The translations under genes and the position numbers were made by a program. From a virus, in IMG/VR virus record IMGVR_UViG_3300023179_000001, positions 1 to 64,000 of that record: a stretch of 64,000 nt of DNA, one strand, 5' to 3'. The notes below the pieces were generated by a model. The model was not told the origin of the DNA. It saw only the letters and a list, made by a program, of their open reading frames with translations, and made no database searches. This document shows positions 26,136 to 35,900 of this stretch, one piece after another (position 1 is the stretch's first letter; every line of letters starts with the position of its first letter).

Positions 26136-27593
26136 TTATCCCAACGCTGGCTGTTTCAATCTGCCAATGTTCTTAATCTTTACCCAACCACGAGGTCGGA
26201 AAAGAATAGGAGTATTGTAGTACAACTGCATCCATCGGATGCTCGATGCTACGGTAGCTAGAGGGAATTTGAGCATCGGAGAAAGCTCACGAAGAGCTAA
26301 AACCGACTCATCCATCTGTCCGATATAAGCAACGCCCGCTCCTGGGAGGGTTTCGTTACCATCGAGTACGTTGGTTGTTGCACCAGCAGATGCGACTTCA
26401 GCCACAAGGTATTTTTTACCAGCAACACCGTCTTCAAGACGTGTGCGGTAAACTCTGTACCCTTGGGTTAAATCGTTACCTGATACGCTGCCACGAGTTA
26501 CGACGATCTTCACTTCTGAGTTTACGCTCGTCACAACTGCGTTAGCCGATCCTGCGGTAGCTGCCGATTCTCCCGAACGAGAGATTGCGGTTACTTCGTA
26601 TGCGTAGGTGCCATGCTCACCAGCTTGGAATCCACGGCTTGTGGACTTAGCTTGAACTGACACAACTGCGCTTGCAGGTGCGGTTGGTGCCATTGCATTG
26701 TCGGCTGCTGCTGGAGCAGTTTCGTCGACACGCAAGAACACGTCTGGACGAAGTTCTACAGTTCCACCAGGGGTTTTTACTTTGTCAGCAACAAAGCCAA
26801 CCATTGCATCAGCAGGAGTTACAGGAATTCCATAACGTCCTTTGCTGAAGAAGGCTTTGCTGAAATCGCTATGGGCCGTGAAAGGCAAATAGCAATGGGT
26901 TGGATACATATAGTTATCCAACAGAATTCTTGCGACTTCTGTGAAAACAGATTCGCTAAGAACATCGCCACGAAGATCAACAACGTGTTCTTCGGACACA
27001 GCAGGACGGCCATCACCAGCAGTGCTGGCATCGGCAATTCCTAGAGCGTGTTGACGATCAAGACCGTCAAAGCTTTCGGAGATGATGCTGCTGTTACCTT
27101 TGAACAGAGATTCTTCCATTCGTTGAAGCATCCATTTAGCTCCGTTTTTGGTTTCGAGAGCTACTACGTTTCCGTGAGCAGGTCGAACCAAGAGCATTGG
27201 ATGAGTGATTTCACGGGTTGTCCCCATGAATTTCACGAAGGCTGCCTTACGTTGATATTTGCTATCTTCGGTTCTAGGCAATCCACCTTCTTGAATAAAG
27301 AATCCACCACGTCCACCATAACTGGACAGTAGGTTGTACTCTTCAACAGTGTTGTATGCTTTTGTTTTTGGAATATCGTTATAAAGAACGATATTTTTTT
27401 CCATGAAGGACACGATTTTCAAAGTAGCATCTAAAGATTCTACTCGAAGTGCGCCTCCGTTTGATTGAGCAGCAGGATCGCTTGCGTATCCAGCACTCAG
27501 GGCTTTATTTAATTCAGCTACGGTCGTCTGATCGGAAACTCCGAACCCGTCCCCGTGGCCTTCGAATTGCTTAGGATCAAGTGTAGGTATCAT
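26136..27593 (-). CDS. Major capsid protein with inserted Ig-like domain
   Basis: 485 residues; ATG with AGGGAGG upstream. The location after protease and scaffold, the N-terminal arm and the C-terminal SPMLKFPLATVASSIRWMQL with PILFRPRGWVKIKNIG fit an HK97-fold capsid of large myophages. Residues of about 300-425 form an Ig/FN3-like insertion (GTYAYEVTAISRSGESAA, GYRVYRTRLEDGV, YLVAEVASAGATTNVLDGN), likely displayed on the surface. Residues of about 32-55 share a motif with the protease C-terminal region (AGY, PAxQSxGGALRxESLD). Confidence 0.85.
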   Translation of the reverse strand: MIPTLDPKQFEGHGDGFGVSDQTTVAELNKALSAGYASDPAAQSNGGALRVESLDATLKIVSFMEKNIVLYNDIPKTKAYNTVEEYNLLSSYGGRGGFFIQEGGLPRTEDSKYQRKAAFVKFMGTTREITHPMLLVRPAHGNVVALETKNGAKWMLQRMEESLFKGNSSIISESFDGLDRQHALGIADASTAGDGRPAVSEEHVVDLRGDVLSESVFTEVARILLDNYMYPTHCYLPFTAHSDFSKAFFSKGRYGIPVTPADAMVGFVADKVKTPGGTVELRPDVFLRVDETAPAAADNAMAPTAPASAVVSVQAKSTSRGFQAGEHGTYAYEVTAISRSGESAATAGSANAVVTSVNSEVKIVVTRGSVSGNDLTQGYRVYRTRLEDGVAGKKYLVAEVASAGATTNVLDGNETLPGAGVAYIGQMDESVLALRELSPMLKFPLATVASSIRWMQLYYNTPILFRPRGWVKIKNIGRLKQPALG

Positions 27594-27603
27594 TTAGTCC
27601 TCC

Positions 27604-28434
27604 CTAGTTTAGCTTTTCTTTTAGTTTTGTTACCAATTCTGGACGGATGTAGCTTTGGGATTCAAAGCCAATCACATCGAGGTCGGTAGCATCACCAGAT
27701 TTTACCAACTCGCATAAGGCATCAGAAATTTGAGCCTTAGCCACGATTGGGTTATCAGACAAACTCTTGAAAACTTTTTCTTGAGTTTCTTCTAATCCTG
27801 AAGAGAATTCACGATCAGCAGGAGCAGCATCAGACTTAGCCACTGTTTCGCTCTTTTCAGTGCGAGCAGGTGCTTTGCTGACAACCCCGATGCGTTCGCA
27901 GATTGCTTTCAAGACGATTCCAACTTTGGCTTGTGATTCTTGAATTTCGGCAATGCCGTTTTCAAGAGTCTCAAGGCGACCTTTAGTGACTTCATTGGTG
28001 GATGACAATTCCTTTGCCAATCCATCAACTGCTTCACTGGTATGGTCAACCAAAGATTTTAAGAACTCAGACACATCAATCTTAGTCTGGATTTCTTCTG
28101 GAAGATCCTCAGAGAAAGATTTTTTAGCCTTTTTGTAAGACTTTTTCTCTTCTTTCTCTTCTTCTTTTTCTTCCATCATTTCGGGCATAGCTTTCTTGGC
28201 TTTTTTAGCCTTTTCAGCTTCTTCACCCTCTTCATCTTCAGCCATTTCTTCGCCTTCTTCTGCTTTTTTACAAGCAGCAGCTTTTTTGGCTTTAGCGGCA
28301 TCAGACATCTTTTCCTTTACAGGATTTCCCATGTCTGCGCCTTCTGGCTGATCAAGGTCTTGTTCTGAGGCTTTTACAACCTCTAAAGAATTAAGAGCCT
28401 TTTCGACATCTTCTTTAGTGATAGTCGTTTCCAT
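27604..28434 (-). CDS. Probable scaffold/prohead core protein
   Basis: 276 residues from ATG 28434 with AAAGGAG upstream. An extremely charged Lys/Glu/Ala stretch (about residues 40-110) is followed by coiled coil (SEAVDGLAKELSSTNEVTKG, RLETLENGIAEIQESQAKVG) and a more globular C-terminus ending TKLKEKLN. Position between protease and capsid and the charged coiled-coil composition match internal scaffolds removed by the protease. No direct family match. Confidence 0.65.
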   Translation of the reverse strand: METTITKEDVEKALNSLEVVKASEQDLDQPEGADMGNPVKEKMSDAAKAKKAAACKKAEEGEEMAEDEEGEEAEKAKKAKKAMPEMMEEKEEEKEEKKSYKKAKKSFSEDLPEEIQTKIDVSEFLKSLVDHTSEAVDGLAKELSSTNEVTKGRLETLENGIAEIQESQAKVGIVLKAICERIGVVSKAPARTEKSETVAKSDAAPADREFSSGLEETQEKVFKSLSDNPIVAKAQISDALCELVKSGDATDLDVIGFESQSYIRPELVTKLKEKLN

Positions 28435-28448
28435 TTCGACTCCTTTCA

Positions 28449-28664
28449 TCACAGTTTAAGTTCAATATCTTTAAGGTTTTCAACCAAAGATCCATAATCT
28501 TCGGCATCAACACCTTCGTCTGCGTCCAACTTTGCGGTGAGATCTCTCAAGGCTTGAGCGATTTCATCGAGCTTGGACATCACTGCTGCCATCTGCTTCG
28601 CTGGGGCATCATGTAAAACCTTCTGCCCTAGTTCGGCTTCAGACAATCTTCCTAGTTTTGTCAT
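28449..28664 (-). CDS. Small helical head-assembly protein
   Basis: 71 residues, strong GGAGG five bases before ATG. Predicted helical (KQMAAVMSKLDEIAQALRDL) with an acidic end. It overlaps the end of the protease gene. Possibly a small core or chaperone protein of the prohead; no family recognised. Confidence 0.5.
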   Translation of the reverse strand: MTKLGRLSEAELGQKVLHDAPAKQMAAVMSKLDEIAQALRDLTAKLDADEGVDAEDYGSLVENLKDIELKL

Positions 28665-29476
28665 GTTGCCTCCTTTTTAATAAAAAGTTTTGAAACGAGT
28701 AGCGCAGCGATCTCGTCAGAGAAGTCTGGCCTTCTTTCCAAAACAAACTCCATTGATTTTAGAAGATCGTTAAATTTTAACGCATCCTCTAAAGCCTTTT
28801 TCATCGCCTTCTTTCTCTCATCCATTACCTTCTTGGCTTTGGAATCAAGAGACTCTGTGCGAAGAGCACCACCGCCACTCTGCGTTGCAGGTGATACGCT
28901 ATAACCTGCTGCCATTGCTTTTTCTGCGATGTCTGGCTCTGAGAAAGATTTGCTTAAAAGCTCCCAAGAGCAATCTGTGTTCACAGGGCAGTTGGTGATA
29001 GCAACATTTCTGATTTTAGCTTTTTCGATTGTTTTATCTTCTCTGCGAATTACTTTGCCTTCGATAGAGAAGCCTAATTTTCTGTTTGGAACTGTAGAAA
29101 GTGCTTTAGCAAGTTCCCAAATAGCATCTGCTCTTGAGGTTCCTTTTAAAATATATCCTTCGCAAGTCCAACCTGCCACTCCTTTAAGCTTTGGGCTCCA
29201 TTCGTGAAGAGAAGCGTGGTACTCAGCTTTTTCTGGATAACCAACAATAGCTGATGTGGCTTGTGAGTGATTGTCGTTAAAATGTCCGTGGGTAAGGAAT
29301 TCGTCGAAATCAAGGCCATCTGCTTTTACGATTTCGCCTTGTCGATCTTTGCGGCTGGTGGACATGATTCCAGAGATTTTTCTGGAATTGTGGGCATCTT
29401 CTGATTTTTCAATAAAAGCGACTTCGCTCAACCAAACACGGAAATCGTTTTCACCAATGAAGAAATTTCTATCCAT
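28661..29476 (-). CDS. Prohead protease
   Basis: 271 residues. Residues of about 35-160 have the HK97/U35-type prohead protease pattern: GIMSTSRKDRQGEIVKADGL, the catalytic His segment HGHFNDNHSQA and the catalytic Ser segment RKLGFSIEGKV. It cleaves scaffold and capsid during maturation. After residue 180 a tail carries AGYSVSPATQSGGGALRTES, which closely resembles the capsid N-terminal arm, and then a helical stretch. First gene downstream of the FliA-type promoter candidate at 29543-29570. Confidence 0.85.
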   Translation of the reverse strand: MDRNFFIGENDFRVWLSEVAFIEKSEDAHNSRKISGIMSTSRKDRQGEIVKADGLDFDEFLTHGHFNDNHSQATSAIVGYPEKAEYHASLHEWSPKLKGVAGWTCEGYILKGTSRADAIWELAKALSTVPNRKLGFSIEGKVIRREDKTIEKAKIRNVAITNCPVNTDCSWELLSKSFSEPDIAEKAMAAGYSVSPATQSGGGALRTESLDSKAKKVMDERKKAMKKALEDALKFNDLLKSMEFVLERRPDFSDEIAALLVSKLFIKKEAT

Positions 29477-29542
29477 AGACCCTCATTGCCTCTACTCCGT
29501 CAATCTTGAGTCTATGGGCGATTCTTATAAGATGTTACACGA

Positions 29543-29570
29543 TAATCGGAAAATAATACAATATACTTTA
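29543..29570 (-). promoter_or_regulatory. Candidate FliA/SigD-type promoter for the capsid operon
   Basis: Minus-strand TAAAGTAT, 12 bases, TCCGATTA. Against the E. coli FliA consensus TAAAGTTT-N11-GCCGATAA, 7 of 8 and 6 of 8 positions match, with one extra spacer base. It lies in the 125-base gap before the protease gene, the widest gap in the virion region, leaving a leader of about 60 bases. The match to the phage's own sigma class makes it the best candidate late promoter here. Confidence 0.55.
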
Positions 29571-29601
29571 GTGCTACTTGTTAAATCCTACAACGCAATG
29601 T

Positions 29602-29832
29602 TTAATGATTATTAGAAACCGATTTTTCTTTTTTTGGTGCTACTTCGTAAACAAAACTTGATTGAATTGATTTTAATAGCTCAGTGCTGATTCCAACATC
29701 TTTCCCACAGGATTTGCAAACCGCATACATCCCGTTCTTGTCCCAATAGATAAGCTTCATACGAAACTTAGCCTGAGATTCGTATGATTTAATCATGTTG
29801 GATTGGCAATATGGACAATCTAAGTTCTTCAT
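29602..29832 (-). CDS. Small zinc-ribbon protein
   Basis: 76 residues from ATG 29832 (TGATG overlap with the preceding stop). Two CxxC pairs, CPYC near the N-terminus and CKSC at about residue 40, frame IYWDKNGMYAV and make a zinc ribbon. A basic tail follows. Mu Com and similar small zinc proteins regulate phage translation, but that link is only an analogy. It is the last gene before the protease promoter gap. Confidence 0.55.
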   Translation of the reverse strand: MKNLDCPYCQSNMIKSYESQAKFRMKLIYWDKNGMYAVCKSCGKDVGISTELLKSIQSSFVYEVAPKKEKSVSNNH

Positions 29833-31832
29833 CAAACACTCTTTTTTAACATTTTAATTTTTTCAATCAATTTTGATTTTTGTAACGCCAATCCCCTTTT
29901 ACCAAGGTAGGCTGGCGCATCTAAATCCACAACCAATGAAAAAGATTTTTTAGCTGGCTTCTTTTGTTCTTCAATCGCTGCGTCAATAAATGGAACCAAA
30001 GCGACTGGATCGATAATCTTGTTTGCCAATAATTGACTCATACCCTTATCGAGCGATTTGAAAATTTCTTCATGAGTAAGGCCAACTTCTGATAATTTTG
30101 ACTTTGGAATATCAATCAACTGGCTATCACCCCTCATTTGAACATATTTTCTAAGAGCAGCTTTGGCTATTCCTTCTTGATATTCTGCCTGAGAGCCGAG
30201 GTTTAAGCTCTGATCTTGGTTGAACCTTGCAGCTTGGGTTTGATAAGGATCTTTATCTCCAGATTTTTTAACGATGTAATTCCATGCTGGCATCAGATGA
30301 ATGGGCATCCATCCAGGTGGATACGCTGGCTTTCCATCTGCTTTCTTTACTGATGCGTCAAAAACTTCTTTTGGCACTGCGGTTCTGGTTGTACCAGCCC
30401 ATTCAGGTTTTTCACCGCCCTGCTCTGACCAACTTTTCAAATCTCCCCAAGTAGGCATTGGGGGAGGAGCAGAAGGATTTGCTTGATGCCAAGAATCTTT
30501 TACAAAAGGTTTTAGCCTAGCATATTGCTTTGCTGCATAACCTCTTTTAAATCTCTCAACTTCAATGTCTATTGGTTCGTTTCTAATAATCTCATCTAGA
30601 CCTACGAAAGTGCCTCTTTCAAATTCTTCAGAAATATTAGAAAGCCCCTGAACTCTTCTGCCAGAAATTTCTTTATATTTTTGTAGAATTGTCTCTTCAT
30701 TTAAGGTCGATCCAGCTTGTTCAATCGCCTGTAAAAGATGTTCTACAATTTGTTTTCTTGCTGGCTTTACATCGTTTTTGATTCTGGAAAATATTTCTTT
30801 GGCTCTTGCCAGATAAGCATTATTGCCAGAAGCCTGAGCCTCAACCATTCTGGTGACTGGGGCATCTGCTTGAACAAAATCTTCATTTGGCTGGGCCTGA
30901 GCTAACGCAGTATGAGAACGGGATCTTGGCCTTGATTCTTGTCGGATTATATCAGCCGCTTGTTGTGCTCTTTGTCTTGAAGCTTCGGCCACTGGTGCCG
31001 AAGTGGGCTCGGCTTGTGCTTGTGGAGATGTTAAATCTATTCCAAGCTCTTTTAGTTGTCTTAAAATGTCCTGCTCTTCGGATTGAGCTTGTGGCTGGGC
31101 TTGCGGCTGTGGCTCTGGCCGTGTCGCAGAAAGAATGGGAGTCGAAGATTCTGTTATTTTTCCAGCGTCTTTAAATTCTTTAAATGCTTGTTTTGCAGCT
31201 TCGTCGGCATCCACTCCACTCATATAGATTTCTTTTGCCCGTTGCGACAAAGGATTTGTTTGAAGGATGCTGATCTGATGCCCGTTCAGCTTTTGTTGCA
31301 AAACCGACTCTATGGTTCTTTTAATTCTTGAATTAAAAACACGCTCTGTTGTTGCTGCTGCTGGTGCTGGTGTTGCTGCTGCTGGTCTAGCGGCTCTTGT
31401 TCTTCTGGCAGGTCTAGCAGGAGCAGGTACACTGGGAGCAGGGGCGCTGGACTCTTCTTTGGACTGTTCTTCTACGGTATGAGCAGTTTGAATTTCATGC
31501 TCATCAAATTGATGGCCTCTTCTATGAGCATTATTGAAAATGTGCTTATTGTGAGTTTGGTCAAGATCTTCTCTGGACACACCAGCATGGGCAAGCATTT
31601 CGCCTCTGGTCATCTGATGATGCCCTTTAGCCTTAGCCTGAATCAATCGGGTCAAATGCTCAATCTTTGCCTGTAAGTGCGTTTGAGGAGATGCAGGATC
31701 ATCAGAAGATACAAGCCTTCCGTCTGGAAGCTTGTACCAATATTTATAATTGCCTGGGCTGCCTGTTCTCTTGATGTACTTGTGAGATCTTGCTTTAAAC
31801 AAGTCTGAATCAATTTCCAAAATTTCTTTCAT
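29832..31832 (-). CDS. Large Ala/Pro/Gln-rich virion-region protein
   Basis: 666 residues. The N-terminus (DLFKARSHKYIKRTGSPGNY followed by KYWYKLPDGR) is the same basic-aromatic module found twice or more in the 1895-residue protein upstream. Then come about 250 residues of low complexity (Ala, Pro, Gln, Arg) and a helical C-terminal domain with PEWAGTTRTAVPKEVFDASV and PYQTQAARFNQDQ. Located between the MuF-like gene and the protease. I do not recognise the globular part. An internal or co-injected head protein is a reasonable inference. Confidence 0.5.
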   Translation of the reverse strand: MKEILEIDSDLFKARSHKYIKRTGSPGNYKYWYKLPDGRLVSSDDPASPQTHLQAKIEHLTRLIQAKAKGHHQMTRGEMLAHAGVSREDLDQTHNKHIFNNAHRRGHQFDEHEIQTAHTVEEQSKEESSAPAPSVPAPARPARRTRAARPAAATPAPAAATTERVFNSRIKRTIESVLQQKLNGHQISILQTNPLSQRAKEIYMSGVDADEAAKQAFKEFKDAGKITESSTPILSATRPEPQPQAQPQAQSEEQDILRQLKELGIDLTSPQAQAEPTSAPVAEASRQRAQQAADIIRQESRPRSRSHTALAQAQPNEDFVQADAPVTRMVEAQASGNNAYLARAKEIFSRIKNDVKPARKQIVEHLLQAIEQAGSTLNEETILQKYKEISGRRVQGLSNISEEFERGTFVGLDEIIRNEPIDIEVERFKRGYAAKQYARLKPFVKDSWHQANPSAPPPMPTWGDLKSWSEQGGEKPEWAGTTRTAVPKEVFDASVKKADGKPAYPPGWMPIHLMPAWNYIVKKSGDKDPYQTQAARFNQDQSLNLGSQAEYQEGIAKAALRKYVQMRGDSQLIDIPKSKLSEVGLTHEEIFKSLDKGMSQLLANKIIDPVALVPFIDAAIEEQKKPAKKSFSLVVDLDAPAYLGKRGLALQKSKLIEKIKMLKKSV

Positions 31833-31838
31833 ACACCC

Positions 31839-32750
31839 TCAATATTCAAAAACGTGGTCGCAACAATCTATATCGGAACCTAGACTTTTTCTTAAACCAG
31901 TTATTTTAGCTTGTTTCCCTGTATATGATAACTCTGCCTCACCGTCATCGTTAATAACAAAATCATATCCTTTAGGAATAAACATAAGCTGGCACTGGCA
32001 ATAAGGATGCAGTGGGCCAATCGTAGGAAGCCAATTTGCTACTTTTCTGCCGTAATTATTATCTGCTAAATCCGACAATCTGAAAACCTTTGGAGTTACT
32101 CTGTCTGATTTCATGTACGCAGCGAAACAGTGTTTGCATCCATCTGGATTAGGTCTTTTATAAACCAAAGCATCTCTGCCATGGGTTTCTCTGATTTCAT
32201 TAGCGATTCCGTTTTGGATTGCAGAAGTGACTTCGGTGGATGCGACTCGGTGCCAATCTCTGTTTCTATCGTCTATCGCATCAAACAATGCGGTCTTTAA
32301 TTCTGACACTGTTTTTCTCTGAGCTATTGATGTTGCGACCTGCTCTTGGACGGCCCTCACTGCGCTCATGCTTGATCTGGCTACGGCTCCTCGGACATCA
32401 CGCACCATATCATCTGACAATCCTTGAATGTACTGTCCTGCGTGTTCTTTGGCCCATCGGATAGCCTGTTCTTCAACACGAGTGGTTGGAAGCATCTTAG
32501 ATGCTCGTTTCAGAATTTCGTCAAACGGGATACCTCTGGCTTCATTTCGTTTAAACAAAGCAACGATTTTCCCAAGAGTATAAGAATCCCCAACCATATT
32601 TCTGGTATTTTGTCTTAGAAGTCCTGCGGCTTTTAATGCTCGAATCTCTGCATCCGACAGGGCTTGTGATCCCAAGGCTTCAAACGTAAATGAACTGAAT
32701 CTGCGACGTATGATGTCTTCAATCTGTTTTAGCTGCTCTTTTGTCAGCAT
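31839..32750 (-). CDS. MuF-like head morphogenesis protein
   Basis: 303 residues from ATG 32750 (TGATG overlap). The C-terminal half has the MuF signature: VASTEVTSAIQNGIANEIRE, GCKHCFAAYM and LHPYCQCQLMFIP, the paired Cys/His positions of this family. The N-terminal half is helical. MuF proteins sit near the portal and are often ejected with DNA. Gene order portal, large protein, MuF is the typical context for effector fusions. Confidence 0.8.
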   Translation of the reverse strand: MLTKEQLKQIEDIIRRRFSSFTFEALGSQALSDAEIRALKAAGLLRQNTRNMVGDSYTLGKIVALFKRNEARGIPFDEILKRASKMLPTTRVEEQAIRWAKEHAGQYIQGLSDDMVRDVRGAVARSSMSAVRAVQEQVATSIAQRKTVSELKTALFDAIDDRNRDWHRVASTEVTSAIQNGIANEIRETHGRDALVYKRPNPDGCKHCFAAYMKSDRVTPKVFRLSDLADNNYGRKVANWLPTIGPLHPYCQCQLMFIPKGYDFVINDDGEAELSYTGKQAKITGLRKSLGSDIDCCDHVFEY

Positions 32751-32914
32751 CAATCTTCACTTTCACCATTCATTTTTTTTAAGAATTTGGCAAAATCTGG
32801 ATCGTTCTGTTCAAAAAACTCATTAGCCATTTCTTCAAACTCATCCTGAAACATAGGATGGCTTTCGATTGGATCTTCATCAATGTGACTTGGTTTTTGT
32901 TTTTCATCGCTCAT
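32750..32914 (-). CDS. Small acidic protein, 54 residues
   Basis: ATG at 32914 with AAGGA seven bases upstream; stop overlaps the MuF start codon. Very acidic (about a third Asp/Glu), with MFQDEFEEMANEFFEQNDPD in the middle. Perfect spacing between two genes and translational coupling support a real gene. No family recognised. Confidence 0.6.
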   Translation of the reverse strand: MSDEKQKPSHIDEDPIESHPMFQDEFEEMANEFFEQNDPDFAKFLKKMNGESED

Positions 32915-32922
32915 AAAAATCC

Positions 32923-35900
32923 TTAAAACGGTTGTGGCTGAGGCTGCGCTTGAGTTGTTGGTTGTTGTAACTCTCTTCTAGCATTTAACAAAGAATTTTT
33001 CATAGCTCTTGTAATAGGTGCATTTGCCAAAAAATATTCAAAGTTAGGCTGAGTCATACCCAAAACAGATCGAACCCTACGCTTAGACATTACAATTCTT
33101 CTTTCACCTCTTCTCCACCAACTGATAGCTCTTTGTGCATGAGCCACTGCCGCCTGTTGATCTGGTGGAAGCTGTGGGGTTGGGGCTGGGGGAGGCTCAA
33201 CTCGTCGTGAACCAGATGCAGCCTGTCCCATCACATTGGAATATTCAGGCCCAAAGACCTTTGCTGCGGCTTCTTTCAATTCTACAAACTTCTCTGCAAA
33301 ACGAGATGCTATAGAATCTCTGTTTGAATCCCAGATTCCACGCCAACCCTTGCCCAACATAAACTTTTTACCCAAGTGAACCAACATTCGATAAGACTTT
33401 CCTTCGCTTATTTCTTGCTCTGTAAGCGGATACTCGCCTTCTACGCCATTTAAAGATTTGGTTGTTATTTGCTGATGAGAAAGTGGCATCCTTTCTTCTG
33501 AAGTAAAAATGTACTTTTTACCATTTGAAAACGCAGAAAAATGACAAGGCTCTTTAAACAGAGCAAGCTCGCTGGGTGTTAAACTTATTCCATAAGTAGA
33601 TAAAAAGTTTTTAAAAGAGTTTCTGTAGCCTGTAGCGTCAGAGTCGTGTTCAAAAGAAAAGCCCTGATTCGCCCATGTGTATCCACCCACATTTAAAGCA
33701 GCCGTAACCGTAACCGTTCCACCGTTCGGTTGTGCCTTCATCAACTTTCTTTGACCAACATTTATTAAATTCCCCAGTCTGGCTCCGTTTCTATGGGTTG
33801 TGTTAACCTTCAAATAATCATTGTGAATGTGTGGCCTTCCACCTCTACGATTCCAAGATCTTCGCCATTCGTTTGTAATTACTTCTCCGTTTTCTGTTTT
33901 GGCTTCGAGATCAAACCACAAACTACCTTCTGAGAACTGCAATCCTATAATTTTTACAGTTATTCCCTGAGCAGAAAAATCATAAGGCCAATCCTCTTTT
34001 CTCAGAGATCTGCCAAAAATAGATCTAATGCTTGCGTCCAATTCCCTAACCTGTTCTGCATTTAATCTAGTTCTTGAAATTTTAGAAATAAAATGAGCCA
34101 TAGAACCATGAAGCTCTGCTAGTGCTATTCGCTCTTGTTTTTTTCTTTCTTTTTCTTCTCTTTCTATTCTTTCTAGATGTTCTTGTATTTTTGGAACTTC
34201 AAAGTTATCGCCCGTTCTAGCTTGTAACAGGGCCGTTGAATAACCTGTAGGTAGCTGGTTGGCCTCTTCAAGTGCCTTTACCGCAGAAGTAAATCCAAGA
34301 TTGCCGTAGCCTCTGGCATCTCTGGCTAGGCTGTTTTGGTGTGTCAATCCCGAATGGATATTGTCCACTACCTTCATTTGTTCATGCAGCTTTTCTAAAA
34401 CACCCTTTATTGAATTGGCAGACTCTAATTGAGACATTACAGAATCAAGAGTAACTCCAGCAGAATTCAATCTTTTAAACTGCTCTGTATGTCTGTAGGT
34501 GGGGTTATCAAGATAACCAAAAATCTTTTCATTTAAAGATTGTTTTATATGTTTAATAAATTGGGCTTTCTTTTCTGGAGATTCAAAAGGCTTTTCAGAT
34601 TGATCTTGTGGCGGTGGTGGAGGAATTTCTGGTTGTAAATCTTCTTCTTGGAGAATTGGTATCCCCATGTTTTCCAGCGTTTCTTTAGCTCGCTTCCCAG
34701 ATTCCGTGTCGGCAAACCCTGTTGCAAGTCTCTGGAGTAAGTCTATCTTTTCGTGTGGGACTTCTTCCATTTCATCTATTATTTGCCTTGCCCTTGCGTT
34801 GCCCATCTCAGCCAATTTTTTAATTTTATTGAAAGCATTTTCGTCTATGGTTTTGGGCTTTTGACTTGGCTCATGATAAATATAGATCCAACGGCTTCCT
34901 CTACGATATTTCCGCAGATACTTGTGGGTTCTGGCCTTGAACAAATCCGAAGGAATAAAAAAGATTTCGTTTTTGTTAAGAATAGAATCAATTACAAAAA
35001 CAGCATCGCTTTTATGAAAAGACGCACGAATGTCGTCTAATGAAACTGGCTTTTCCATCCACTCTCTTTCCTCTTTGGTTAGCTGTTTTCCTTCGTTCAT
35101 TTTTCTATTTAATTCATATTTCTTTTTTACAATTTCTGACAAATTCACATCCCAATCGCTGTTTTGAGCGGTAATCCAGTAAACATTTACGTTGTTTCTT
35201 TGTCCAACACGATGGGCTCTGTCTTCTGCTTGTCTGACATCTGCCGCAGTCCAAGGCAGATCGTTAAAAACCACTTTGTCTGCTCGTGTTAAAGTCGCTC
35301 CTACTGCTAGGGATTGTCTTGTAGAAACAAAAACCCTTTTAGTTGAAGTTTCGTTTTGAAACTCCTCTTTAGCCTTTTCTCTGGCATCATCTGACATTTG
35401 ACCATGATGCAATATAGCGACATCTCCAAGCTCTTCTTTTAGCTTTTTGGCAGCATCTAGCGATTCTGTAAAAACCAAAACATTTGAATCAGAAGAGTCT
35501 ATAACTTCTTGCACAAAGTCTTTTGTGGCAGAGGTTTTTGCTATTGCTGCGACAACCCTGGCCGCACTCATTTCTCCGATGTCGGTTGGCAATCGAGGCA
35601 TACCCGAAACTGGTACTTCGGCAATTTGGGTTGTTTTTTCTGGTAAATCAGTAAGCACTTTCTTTTTCTGTCTAGCCAGATAAACACCGTTCTTTTTAAG
35701 CTTATTCCAAACCCCACCAATAGTTCCAAACTTCAAACCAAACCTAGAAAACAAGCCAGGTCTAATAATTTCTATTTGAGTATGAAGCTCCTCTTTTTTG
35801 TTTTTGATTGCCGTACCAGATAAAAGCATCTTGTGGGCAAACATGGGAGCCATCTCTGAAATCAGTTTTGTTGCTTTGGCTTTTGGATTTTTTATTCGAT

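Noticed and set aside
29477-29601. Small gene in the gap before the protease
   Set aside because: No frame with a ribosome site and more than a few codons; the gap is better explained as promoter and leader.
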